A stretch of DNA of 6,578 nt from UBA6078 sp964468685 (GTDB lineage: Bacteria > Desulfobacterota > Syntrophia > Syntrophales > UBA2210). The stretch spans positions 1 to 6,578 of the forward strand of contig CAYXUH010000091.1 in assembly GCA_964468685.1 (NCBI GenBank). The letters run 5' to 3'. The position numbers were made by a program, and so were the translations under genes. The first letter of the stretch is position 1, and each line of letters begins with the position of its first letter. Under the pieces are notes generated by a model that saw only the letters and a list, made by a program, of their open reading frames with translations, did no database searches and was not told the DNA's origin. Positions 1 through 6,153 of the stretch are shown piece after piece.

Positions 1-1277
1 TCTGACTGCCACCAGGTATCAACAATGGGGCACTCGCCGCGTCCGATGAGATTGTAGTACCAGTTCCACGCCTCGGGGTTGATCGGCTCGCCAACCGTGC
101 CGAGTATCCTCAGCGAGGAGATGTCCGCACCCTTCACCCACTCGTCGCCCTCTTTGGCGATGGCGCGGATGGCGGTCGGAGCGGTGTAGAAGATATTGAC
201 CTTGTACTTCTCCACGATCTGCCAGAAACGGCTCATATTGGGATAGTTCGGAACCCCTTCATACTGGATCGACGTGGCGCCGTTGCAGAGAGGTCCATAG
301 ACGATATAGCTGTGCCCGGTAACCCAACCGATATCGGCGGTGCACCAGAACATATCGCCCTCCTGGTAATCGAAGACCATCTTGTGTGTATATGCGACAA
401 ACACAAGGTATCCTGCCGTGGTATGCACAACACCCTTCGGCGTCCCGGTGGAACCCGATGTATAAAGGATAAAGAGGGGATCTTCCGCATCCATCCACTC
501 CGGCTCGCAGTTGGCGTCAACCTTTGCCATCTCTTCATGCCACCAGAGATCCTGGCCATCCGTCCAGTCGCACTTGATCTTGTCTCCGACGCGCTTCACG
601 ACAATGGTCTTCTCAATGGAGGGACACTGCGCTACCGCCGTGTCGGAATTTGTCTTCTGAGGAATAGCCTTGGCACCGCGGAATGTTCCGTCGCAGGTAA
701 TAAGAACCTTGGCCTCGCTGTCCTGTATCCTGTCCTTCAGCGCATCCGCGGAGAATCCCCCGAAGACGATGCTGTGGACTGCGCCGATACGCGTGCATGC
801 CAACATGGAGGTGACCAGTTCGGGGATCATGGGCAGATAGATAACGACCCTGTCGCCCTTCTTGACACCCTGGGCCTTGAGGACGTTTGCGAACTTGCAT
901 ACGTCTTCATGCAGCATCTTGTAGGTAATACCCTTCTCTTCACCGGGCTCGTTCCCCTCCCACTGGATGGCTACCTGATCGCCACGTTTCTCAAGATGTC
1001 TGTCGAGGCAGTTGTAGGAGACATTCAGCTTGGCACCCTCAAAGTACTTGATAAAGATGTCGCCTTTCCTATGATCGAAGTTATACTCCTCGACCTTGTC
1101 CCACTTCTTGAACCAGGTCACATATTCATCCGCTATCTCGCCCCAGAAGCCATTCGGGTCTTCAATGGAACGTTTATAGAGCTTTTCGTACTCTTCCTTG
1201 CCCTTGATGTGGGCCTTTGCTTTTATCCCTTCAGGGACAGGATACACTGCTTTCAATTCTACCTTTGCTTCCGCCAT
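1..1277 (-). CDS. acs: Acetyl-CoA synthetase, AMP-forming (N-terminal 425 residues; gene runs off the left edge)
   Basis: This cytoplasmic enzyme activates acetate with ATP and CoA, through acetyl-AMP, to give acetyl-CoA, AMP and pyrophosphate. Translating the minus strand from ATG 1277-1275 gives 425 uninterrupted residues; the family is usually about 650 long, so the C-terminal lid domain with the catalytic lysine lies outside the window. The start has a good ribosome binding site (GGAGGT, 1287-1292, nine bases away), and the protein begins MAEAKVELKAVYPVPEG. Visible motifs are the adenylate-forming P-loop YTSGSTGTPKGV (residues 272-283), GWVTGHSY (317-324) and DTWWQ (420-424). A constant +9 offset from the Salmonella enzyme places W318-V319-T320 and W423 in the acetate pocket and R200 at the CoA-contacting arginine. 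A tryptophan at the position of W414 limits the pocket to small acids, so acetate (possibly propionate) is the likely substrate. It is divergent from rpmH and functionally unrelated to that cluster. The family call is secure; the direction of flux in the cell cannot be seen. Confidence 0.97.
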   Translation of the reverse strand, partial: MAEAKVELKAVYPVPEGIKAKAHIKGKEEYEKLYKRSIEDPNGFWGEIADEYVTWFKKWDKVEEYNFDHRKGDIFIKYFEGAKLNVSYNCLDRHLEKRGDQVAIQWEGNEPGEEKGITYKMLHEDVCKFANVLKAQGVKKGDRVVIYLPMIPELVTSMLACTRIGAVHSIVFGGFSADALKDRIQDSEAKVLITCDGTFRGAKAIPQKTNSDTAVAQCPSIEKTIVVKRVGDKIKCDWTDGQDLWWHEEMAKVDANCEPEWMDAEDPLFILYTSGSTGTPKGVVHTTAGYLVFVAYTHKMVFDYQEGDMFWCTADIGWVTGHSYIVYGPLCNGATSIQYEGVPNYPNMSRFWQIVEKYKVNIFYTAPTAIRAIAKEGDEWVKGADISSLRILGTVGEPINPEAWNWYYNLIGRGECPIVDTWWQS

Positions 1278-1399
1278 TGCTTTGCTACCTCCATTTATTG
1301 TTTTCTATACAACACACGATACGACTCAGTAACTCCATCCCCCCGTCCTGCCCGGAGAACTCCTCCACAATCCGGGATTTGCCTGCCGGGGAACAACCC

Positions 1400-1425
1400 A
1401 AGGTCAGAATATGACTAAAGGTCAT
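1400..1425. promoter_or_regulatory. Possible operator: alternating TGAC/GTCA half-sites
   Basis: AAGGTCA occurs twice as a direct repeat (1400-1406 and 1418-1424), with ATGAC (1411-1415) between them on the opposite sense. The middle element pairs with each neighbour: GTCA-5 nt-TGAC on the left, and ATGAC-5 nt-GTCAT on the right. Evenly spaced half-sites in a divergent intergenic region fit a dimeric repressor or activator site for acs, about 125 bases upstream of its start. The protein that might bind is unknown, and short repeats like these can arise by chance. Confidence 0.25.
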
Positions 1426-1503
1426 TTAGCTGAGTGAAGTAATCAAAAAAAGGGGTCTGTGTCAAGGAAAAAAACTCAAGATCCCTGCCCGAACAATTAC
1501 ACC

Positions 1504-1532
1504 TTGACAAATAGTTCAAATTATGGTGAAAG
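1504..1532 (+). promoter_or_regulatory. Candidate sigma-70 promoter for rpmH and downstream genes
   Basis: A perfect TTGACA -35 hexamer (1504-1509) is followed, after 17 bases, by TGAAAG (1527-1532). This is a poor -10 match (3 of 6), but it is preceded by TGG (1524-1526), giving the TGn of an extended -10. Transcription would begin near 1540, about 30 bases before the rpmH start, which suits a ribosomal-protein gene with a short leader. The -35 is convincing and the -10 is not. Confidence 0.35.
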
Positions 1533-1568
1533 GGTCAGCTTACACATATTGAGAGAGGCTTATCACTA

Positions 1569-1706
1569 ATGAAAAAGAACCTAACGAAATTGAGCAACAT
1601 CAAAAGAAAAAGGACTCACGGCTTCCGCGCCCGAATGGCAACGAGGTGGGGCAGGCAGATATTGAACAGAAGAAGGGCAAAGGGAAGAAAACGCCTTGCA
1701 GTTTAA
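1569..1706 (+). CDS. rpmH: 50S ribosomal protein L34
   Basis: L34 is a small, very basic protein of the large ribosomal subunit that binds 23S rRNA. This 45-residue frame matches the family length (about 44-46). From residue 11 on it is textbook L34: IKRKRTHGFRARM (11-23), then TRWGRQILNRRRAKGRKRLA, and a final valine. The ATG at 1569 is preceded by GAGAGAGG (1551-1558) at about 10 bases, a usable ribosome binding site. The oddity is the N-terminus: MKKNLTKLSN replaces the usual MKRT(Y/F)QPSN, losing the conserved Gln-Pro pair and gaining one residue. The frame is open and ends correctly, so the gene looks functional. It is the first gene of the plus-strand cluster, 64 bases before rnpA, which is its usual neighbour. 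Confidence 0.95.
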   Translation: MKKNLTKLSNIKRKRTHGFRARMATRWGRQILNRRRAKGRKRLAV

Positions 1707-1770
1707 CCCTGAACACAAAAGATAATGCCCATACAGTGCCTTTCAGCGGCGGGGATGTACTCCGAATCGC

Positions 1771-2109
1771 ATGGAAAAACAATCCTTCGGAAAAAAGGAA
1801 CGAATACGCAAGAGGAAACAGTACCTAAACATATACCGAAGGGGGGGGCGGGTTCACTCAAACAATTTCATTGTCATACTGAGCCCCAATCCATCGGGGG
1901 AAAAGAGGCTTGGAGTAGCGGTCAGTAAAAAGGTAGGAAACGCGGCACAGAGAAACAGGATCAAACGCCTTTTAAGAGAATTTTTCAGATTGAACAAAGA
2001 CGGGCTACCTGATTCAAAAGACATGGTGATCATAGCAAAAAAGGATGTCTCTTCGCTCAAGTACCAGGATATCAGTCTGGAACTGGCGGAGCTTTTGGAA
2101 AAGAGGTAA
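1771..2109 (+). CDS. rnpA: Ribonuclease P protein component
   Basis: This is the protein subunit of RNase P. It binds the catalytic RNA (rnpB, not in this window) and helps it position precursor tRNAs for removal of the 5' leader. The 112 residues match the usual length (about 110-120). The N-terminal FGKKERIRKRKQY (6-18) and the central RNR signature region KKVGNAAQRNRIKRLLREFF (53-72) are diagnostic. Start choice: the frame has a stop at 1723-1725 and no other start codon before ATG 1771, so this ATG is the only full-length option. Its ribosome binding site is weak; the nearest G-rich stretch (1751-1754) is 16 bases away. Codons 24-27 run through a tract of eight G (1841-1848), but the frame stays open. 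The stop codon TAA (2107-2109) overlaps an ATG of the next frame, so coupling to yidD is likely. Confidence 0.95.
   Translation: MEKQSFGKKERIRKRKQYLNIYRRGGRVHSNNFIVILSPNPSGEKRLGVAVSKKVGNAAQRNRIKRLLREFFRLNKDGLPDSKDMVIIAKKDVSSLKYQDISLELAELLEKR
2102..2107 (+). promoter_or_regulatory. Ribosome binding site that decides the yidD start
   Basis: AGAGGT lies in the last codons of rnpA. It is too close to the ATG at 2109 (one base) but seven bases from the second in-frame ATG at 2115. This favours 2115 as the real yidD start. Confidence 0.5.
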
Positions 2110-2114
2110 TGCCC

Positions 2115-2333
2115 ATGCGGATCCTGGGAGATGTTTTAATCTCTTTCATACGGTTTTACCAGGTAGCCATATCTCCTTATTTTCCTCAACGTTGCCGTTT
2201 CTATCCTACGTGTTCTGAATATACCATAACTGCTATTAAGCGCTATGGGCCTTTCAGAGGCACCCTTCGCGGGTTTCTGCGCATACTCAGGTGCAATCCT
2301 TTTCATCCCGGTGGATACGATCCAGTAAAATAG
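2115..2333 (+). CDS. yidD: Membrane protein insertion efficiency factor YidD
   Basis: YidD is a small protein of the inner face of the cytoplasmic membrane that assists YidC-dependent insertion of membrane proteins. The frame gives 72 residues from ATG 2115, or 74 from ATG 2109; the family is usually 70-85. The shorter form has the better-spaced ribosome binding site and begins MRILGDVLISFIRFYQ, like typical family members. An amphipathic N-terminal helix is followed by the family signature CRFYPTCSEY (27-36 in the short form), a basic helix, and the C-terminal RCNPFHPGGYDPV. Both conserved cysteines of the signature are present, as is the third in RCNP. It sits between rnpA (adjacent or overlapping) and yidC (19 bases downstream), its standard position. 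The family call is secure; only the start is uncertain. Confidence 0.93.
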   Translation: MRILGDVLISFIRFYQVAISPYFPQRCRFYPTCSEYTITAIKRYGPFRGTLRGFLRILRCNPFHPGGYDPVK

Positions 2334-2352
2334 TCAATTATGGAGGTCTTTA

Positions 2353-3981
2353 ATGGATAAGAGGACACTTCTCGCCGTTGTCCTGTCGTTAGCGTTATTG
2401 ATGGGATACCAGTATTTTTTCCCGAAAGCCCGGCCCTTTACACGGGTTGAGCCCGTTCAGAATACCGAAGAAGCCCGGGACAGGGGCCAGGTGGGCACCG
2501 CCGATCAGGCCACCCAGGGGGAGCCGGTCATTGAACACCAGAAATCACTGGTCAAAAGAGACGAAAATAAAGGGACCGGCAAGGACGTTGTCGTCGAGGG
2601 GGCACTGTATAGGGCCACCTTCAATACCGGGGGCGCGGGACTAAAATCCTTCAAGCTGAAAGGGTATCGTAAGGATCTGGCAGAAGATTCACCGCTGGTA
2701 GAGATGGTGGGCATAGGGCAAGGCGCAAACTGTCCTCTCGCCTCAACCTTTCCGGAATCCAGCATCGATATCCCCGCCGATGCCCTCTACGAAGCAAGCG
2801 CGGACTCGATAGATTTCACCGATGCCGCGGGCGCGAAGGATCTGGTCTTTTCCTGGTCATATCCGGGCGCAATCAAAGTGGACAAGGTCTATACCTTTTA
2901 TCCTGACAGATACTCCTTTGATCTCGAGGTCAGGGTGACCAACCTGTCGGATGAAACCATCAAGCAGGAGGCCCTCCTCACCTGGAATCAGTATGTCGAT
3001 CCCACTGACAAGGGAAGCAGGTACAGTCATGAAGGACCTATCTCATTCATAAAAGGCAAGACCGTTCAGGAGAAGGTCAAAAAACTGGGGGAGAGAAAGT
3101 TCAGCGACCCGGATGTGTCATGGGGCGGATTCGAGACGAAGTACTTCATTTCAGCCATGATCCCGGAGCAACCCTCCCTCACGCGGTTTGTCGTTTCCAA
3201 GGATTCCGGTAACACGGTCTTTTCCGATCTCGAGGGGCCTAAAACCATCATCCCCCCCGGTCAGTCGGGCGCATTCAGGTATGCCCTGTATCTCGGCCCG
3301 AAGGAGCATGACCGGTTGCTGGCACAAGATGTCGGCCTTGAAAACGCCATAGACTTCGGATCGTGGGTGAAGTGGCTTGCCCTTCCGCTCCTCAAGGCAC
3401 TCAAGTGGATCGTCAAATATGTCCACAACTATGGGGTCGCGATCATTCTCATTACCATTCTGGTCAAGCTCATCTTCTGGCCGCTGGGTAACATGAGTTA
3501 TCGATCGATGAAGGGGATGCAGAAACTCCAGCCCCAGATGAAAAAGCTTCAGGAAAAATACAAAGACGACAAGGCCAAACTGCAGCAGGAAACAATGGCC
3601 CTCTACAAAGCGAACAAGGTAAATCCGATGAGCGGGTGTCTCCCCATGCTGATCCAGCTCCCCGTCTTCTTCGGCCTGTACCGGGCACTGCTCTACTCCA
3701 TAGAGCTGCGTCATGCCCCCTTTGTTTTCTGGATACAGGATCTATCGGCCAAGGATCCGTACTACATCACCCCCATTGTTATGGGCGCGACCATGTTCCT
3801 CCAGCAGAAGATGAGCCCGGCACCGGGCGGAAACGAGATGCAGGCGAAGATGATGCTGTGGATGCCTGTTATCTTTACCTTTCTTTTCCTCAGTTTCCCG
3901 GCGGGTTTGGTCATTTACTGGCTGTTCAACAACGTCCTGAGCATCGGCCAGCAGTACTACATAAACAAGCAGAGCTCCTAG
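2353..3981 (+). CDS. yidC: Membrane protein insertase YidC (Oxa1 family)
   Basis: YidC inserts and folds inner-membrane proteins, alone or with SecYEG. The 542 residues match the Gram-negative form. An N-terminal membrane segment (about 5-23) is followed by a variable linker rich in charged residues (about 30-75), a large periplasmic beta-rich domain (about 80-330), and the conserved Oxa1 core with hydrophobic segments near 341-376, 429-449, 471-484 and 502-530. Core landmarks include the cytoplasmic coiled-coil hairpin LQPQMKKLQEKYKDDKAKLQ (392-411), VNPMSGCLPMLIQLPVFF (423-440) and FPAGLVIYW (515-523). In the first core segment ILVKLIFWPL puts Lys372 where E. coli has groove Arg366, keeping a positive charge. 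The protein ends soon after the last segment, with no long basic tail for ribosome binding. The start has an excellent ribosome binding site (GGAGGT, 2342-2347, five bases before ATG). Confidence 0.98.
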   Translation: MDKRTLLAVVLSLALLMGYQYFFPKARPFTRVEPVQNTEEARDRGQVGTADQATQGEPVIEHQKSLVKRDENKGTGKDVVVEGALYRATFNTGGAGLKSFKLKGYRKDLAEDSPLVEMVGIGQGANCPLASTFPESSIDIPADALYEASADSIDFTDAAGAKDLVFSWSYPGAIKVDKVYTFYPDRYSFDLEVRVTNLSDETIKQEALLTWNQYVDPTDKGSRYSHEGPISFIKGKTVQEKVKKLGERKFSDPDVSWGGFETKYFISAMIPEQPSLTRFVVSKDSGNTVFSDLEGPKTIIPPGQSGAFRYALYLGPKEHDRLLAQDVGLENAIDFGSWVKWLALPLLKALKWIVKYVHNYGVAIILITILVKLIFWPLGNMSYRSMKGMQKLQPQMKKLQEKYKDDKAKLQQETMALYKANKVNPMSGCLPMLIQLPVFFGLYRALLYSIELRHAPFVFWIQDLSAKDPYYITPIVMGATMFLQQKMSPAPGGNEMQAKMMLWMPVIFTFLFLSFPAGLVIYWLFNNVLSIGQQYYINKQSS

Positions 3982-3996
3982 CATGAGGTAACAGGC

Positions 3997-4710
3997 ATGA
4001 AAGCTGTTTTAGATATAGAAGGAAAAACAATAGATGATGCCATACAAAAGGCCTGCGATTCATTTAACGTCCCGAGAGAAAAACTTGACATAGAGATACG
4101 TGCCGAAGGATCAACAGGATTTTTGGGAATTTTTGGAACAAAACCGGCGCGCATCAGGGCACGGATCCTGTCAATCGACATCGACATGTATACCGACGCG
4201 AAAGAAGAACCGTCACCGGTACAGGATGCCTCGCATGATACAGAAGCCGCCCTCGAGGCAAAGGCATTTGTTGAAGGGATGCTCACGCGCATCGGGTTTG
4301 ATTTTCCCGTCACCGTGAAACCAAACGGGGGAGAATATATCGCCCTCAATATTAAGGGTGACGGAGGCGGCCTGCTCATAGGAAAAGGGGGACAAACCCT
4401 GGACGCCATACAGTACCTCACCAACAAGGTCCTGAGCAAAAACGGAAACGGCGGGAAACGGATCCTCCTGGATACGGAAAATTACCGGGAAAAGAGGGGG
4501 GGGAATCTGACCGCCCTGGCCGAGAAACTGGGGGAAAAGGCCAAGAAAACCAGGAAACCCGTTACGGTCAATCCGATGAACGCGCACGACCGCAGGATCA
4601 TACATATGGCGCTGCAAAACGACAAGGAGCTGACCACCCACAGCCGTGGAGAAGGCACCTTCAGAAAAATCATCATCGTCCCCAAAAAGAGCGGCACGAC
4701 AAAGCCCTGA
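3997..4710 (+). CDS. jag: Jag/KhpB-type RNA-binding protein (Jag_N, KH, R3H domains)
   Basis: This is a cytoplasmic RNA-binding protein (SpoIIIJ-associated Jag, also called KhpB or EloR). In Gram-positive bacteria it pairs with KhpA and affects cell elongation; its role in Gram-negative lineages is poorly known. The 237 residues show all three domains: Jag_N (about 2-52, with GSTGFLGIFGTKPA at 38-51); a short acidic linker (about 62-85); a type-II KH domain (about 86-160) with the RNA-contacting GKGG loop (129-132); and an R3H domain (about 165-230) with its Arg-x3-His pair at R199 and H203. The start has a good ribosome binding site (GAGGT, 3985-3989, seven bases away). It lies 15 bases after yidC, its classic partner. 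A tract of eight G (4496-4503) encodes part of KRGGN without breaking the frame. The domain call is firm; the cellular role here is inference. Confidence 0.95.
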   Translation: MKAVLDIEGKTIDDAIQKACDSFNVPREKLDIEIRAEGSTGFLGIFGTKPARIRARILSIDIDMYTDAKEEPSPVQDASHDTEAALEAKAFVEGMLTRIGFDFPVTVKPNGGEYIALNIKGDGGGLLIGKGGQTLDAIQYLTNKVLSKNGNGGKRILLDTENYREKRGGNLTALAEKLGEKAKKTRKPVTVNPMNAHDRRIIHMALQNDKELTTHSRGEGTFRKIIIVPKKSGTTKP

Positions 4711-4733
4711 CACGGGGCGCCGAAAGTTACGCC

Positions 4734-6116
4734 ATGCTGGCACACGACGACACAATAGCGGCCATAGCCACGCCACCCGGTGTGGGGGGAATCGGTATTG
4801 TGAGGGTGAGCGGTCCGGGCGCTGAGGATATCTGCCGGGCCCTCTTCAGACCGGCTACAGCTGAAGAATCACTGAAAACCCACCACCTCTACCACGGCGA
4901 CATTATATCATCCGAAACAAGAGGCGCTATCGATGAGGTACTGATTGCCCTGATGCGGGGCCCTCATTCCTATACGGGAGAGGATGTCCTCGAGATACAT
5001 TGTCACGGCGGGAACCTTATCCTGCAGGCCGTTTTGAACGAGGTCATCAAGGCCGGAGGCCGACTGGCGCAGCCGGGGGAGTTCACCAAAAGGGCCTACC
5101 TCAACGGCCGCATGGACCTGTCGCAGGCGGAAGCGATCATGGATCTGATCACCGCGCGGACAGACCGGGGCCGCGCCCTCGCCCTTGCCGGGCTCAAAGG
5201 AACCCTGTCGGAAACACTGCAATCCATTCGCTCCGATCTGATCGACATCCTCTCCTCCCTCGAATCTACGATAGACTTCAGTGAAGAAGACATCTCCCCC
5301 TCCTCTGATTCCACCACACACAACAATATAGAGGATATCATCACCCGCATCGACGGCATCCTCGCAACCTACCGGGAGGGAAAACTCCTCAGGGACGGTC
5401 TGACCGTCGTCATCACGGGGCGGCCCAATGTGGGAAAATCGAGCCTTCTCAACAGGCTCCTCGGCGAGAGGCGCGCCATTGTTACCTCCATCCCGGGAAC
5501 CACCCGTGACTTTATCGAGGAAACCATCAACATCGGGGGAATCCCCGTCACCCTGACCGATACGGCGGGGGTGAGAAGGTCCGCGGAGGCCGTAGAACAG
5601 GAAGGGATCGCCTTTGTATGGGAAAAGGCCCTGGCTGCGGACATGGTCATCATCCTCATCGACGGAAGCGAACCCCTGACGGAGGAGGATGCCGAGGTCA
5701 TAGACCGGAACCGGGAGAAACAGGTCGTCCTGGCCGTCAACAAATCGGACCTTGGGCACCGGACAACCGATGCCCAACTCGGCGAACTGATGCCCGGCAT
5801 CGAGCCGCTCTGGATATCCGCGAAATATGGTAACGGCATAGACGAGCTGAAGGAAAGGATCCACACGCTTGCATCGGGGGGCGGGGGAAACCCGGCGGCG
5901 GGCCTTATCCTGGCCAACCTTCGGCACAAGACCGCCCTTGAGAAGGCCGTGGCATCCCTTGCGGCGGCACATGCCATCCTCTCCCGCGGCAATTTCCCCG
6001 AACTGGCCGCCTTCGATCTGAAAGAAACCCTCTATCATCTGGGCGATATCGCCGGAGAGACGACAGCCGAAGATGTCCTTGACAGAATTTTTTCAACCTT
6101 CTGCGTCGGGAAATAG
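4734..6116 (+). CDS. mnmE: tRNA uridine-5-carboxymethylaminomethyl modification GTPase MnmE
   Basis: MnmE (TrmE) works with MnmG to modify the wobble uridine (U34) of certain tRNAs at carbon 5, using a folate one-carbon donor and GTP hydrolysis. The 460 residues match the family (about 450-460). The folate-binding N-domain begins DTIAAIATPPGVGGIGIVR (6-24). An inserted Ras-like G domain has G1 GRPNVGKSS (229-237), G2 TTRD (256-259), G3 DTAG (276-279), G4 NKSD (336-339) and G5 SAK (362-364). N232 fits the potassium-binding Asn, and E288 aligns with E. coli catalytic Glu282. The C-terminus is FCVGK (456-460) with the conserved Cys457. Every key residue is present, so it should be active. It starts 23 bases after jag; no other start is in frame nearby, and the ribosome binding site is weak. 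MnmG is not in the window. Confidence 0.98.
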   Translation: MLAHDDTIAAIATPPGVGGIGIVRVSGPGAEDICRALFRPATAEESLKTHHLYHGDIISSETRGAIDEVLIALMRGPHSYTGEDVLEIHCHGGNLILQAVLNEVIKAGGRLAQPGEFTKRAYLNGRMDLSQAEAIMDLITARTDRGRALALAGLKGTLSETLQSIRSDLIDILSSLESTIDFSEEDISPSSDSTTHNNIEDIITRIDGILATYREGKLLRDGLTVVITGRPNVGKSSLLNRLLGERRAIVTSIPGTTRDFIEETINIGGIPVTLTDTAGVRRSAEAVEQEGIAFVWEKALAADMVIILIDGSEPLTEEDAEVIDRNREKQVVLAVNKSDLGHRTTDAQLGELMPGIEPLWISAKYGNGIDELKERIHTLASGGGGNPAAGLILANLRHKTALEKAVASLAAAHAILSRGNFPELAAFDLKETLYHLGDIAGETTAEDVLDRIFSTFCVGK

Positions 6117-6153
6117 GAAGTTTTTATCACCCATATATAAAGGATACCGGGTC

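Larger units (their letters stand above)
1278..1568. promoter_or_regulatory. Divergent acs / rpmH intergenic region
   Basis: These 291 bases separate the divergent starts of acs and rpmH, so they should hold both promoters. No reading frame or RNA gene is convincing here. Candidate elements on the acs side are a TATAGA -10-like hexamer (1304-1309, minus) about 30 bases before the acs start, without a good -35, and a TTGACA hexamer (1460-1465, minus) without a good -10. On the rpmH side there is TTGACA at 1504-1509. There are A-rich tracts at 1444-1451 and 1468-1474. An inverted repeat, CCCGGA (1351-1356) and TCCGGG (1371-1376), would form a 6-bp stem in an acs leader if transcription begins upstream of it. 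No DnaA-box cluster is seen. That the region is regulatory follows from the gene layout; the individual elements are weak. Confidence 0.6.

Noticed and set aside
312..1418. A 368-codon plus-strand open frame
   Set aside because: It lies opposite acs, which has clear family motifs and a ribosome binding site. The plus-strand translation resembles no family and has no ribosome binding site.
1278..1568. Replication origin next to rpmH
   Set aside because: I looked for TTATNCACA-type DnaA boxes and saw only weak partial matches (for example near 1540 and 1560), with no cluster.
1646..1828. A plus-strand frame bridging the rpmH end and the rnpA start
   Set aside because: It overlaps two certain genes in another frame. 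Its translation is low-complexity, with no ribosome binding site or family resemblance.
1841..1848. Frameshift in rnpA at the eight-G tract
   Set aside because: The frame is continuous across the tract, and conserved RnpA motifs lie on both sides in the same frame.
3151..3714. A 187-codon minus-strand open frame
   Set aside because: It is antisense to the conserved core of yidC, with no recognisable domain.
4908..6038. A 376-codon minus-strand open frame
   Set aside because: It is antisense to mnmE, whose G motifs and C-terminal FCVGK are unambiguous. Long antisense frames are expected from this codon bias.
6073..6153. Extended N-terminus for the last small gene, starting inside mnmE
   Set aside because: The extra 27 residues overlap the conserved mnmE C-terminus, and a well-spaced ribosome binding site precedes ATG 6154.
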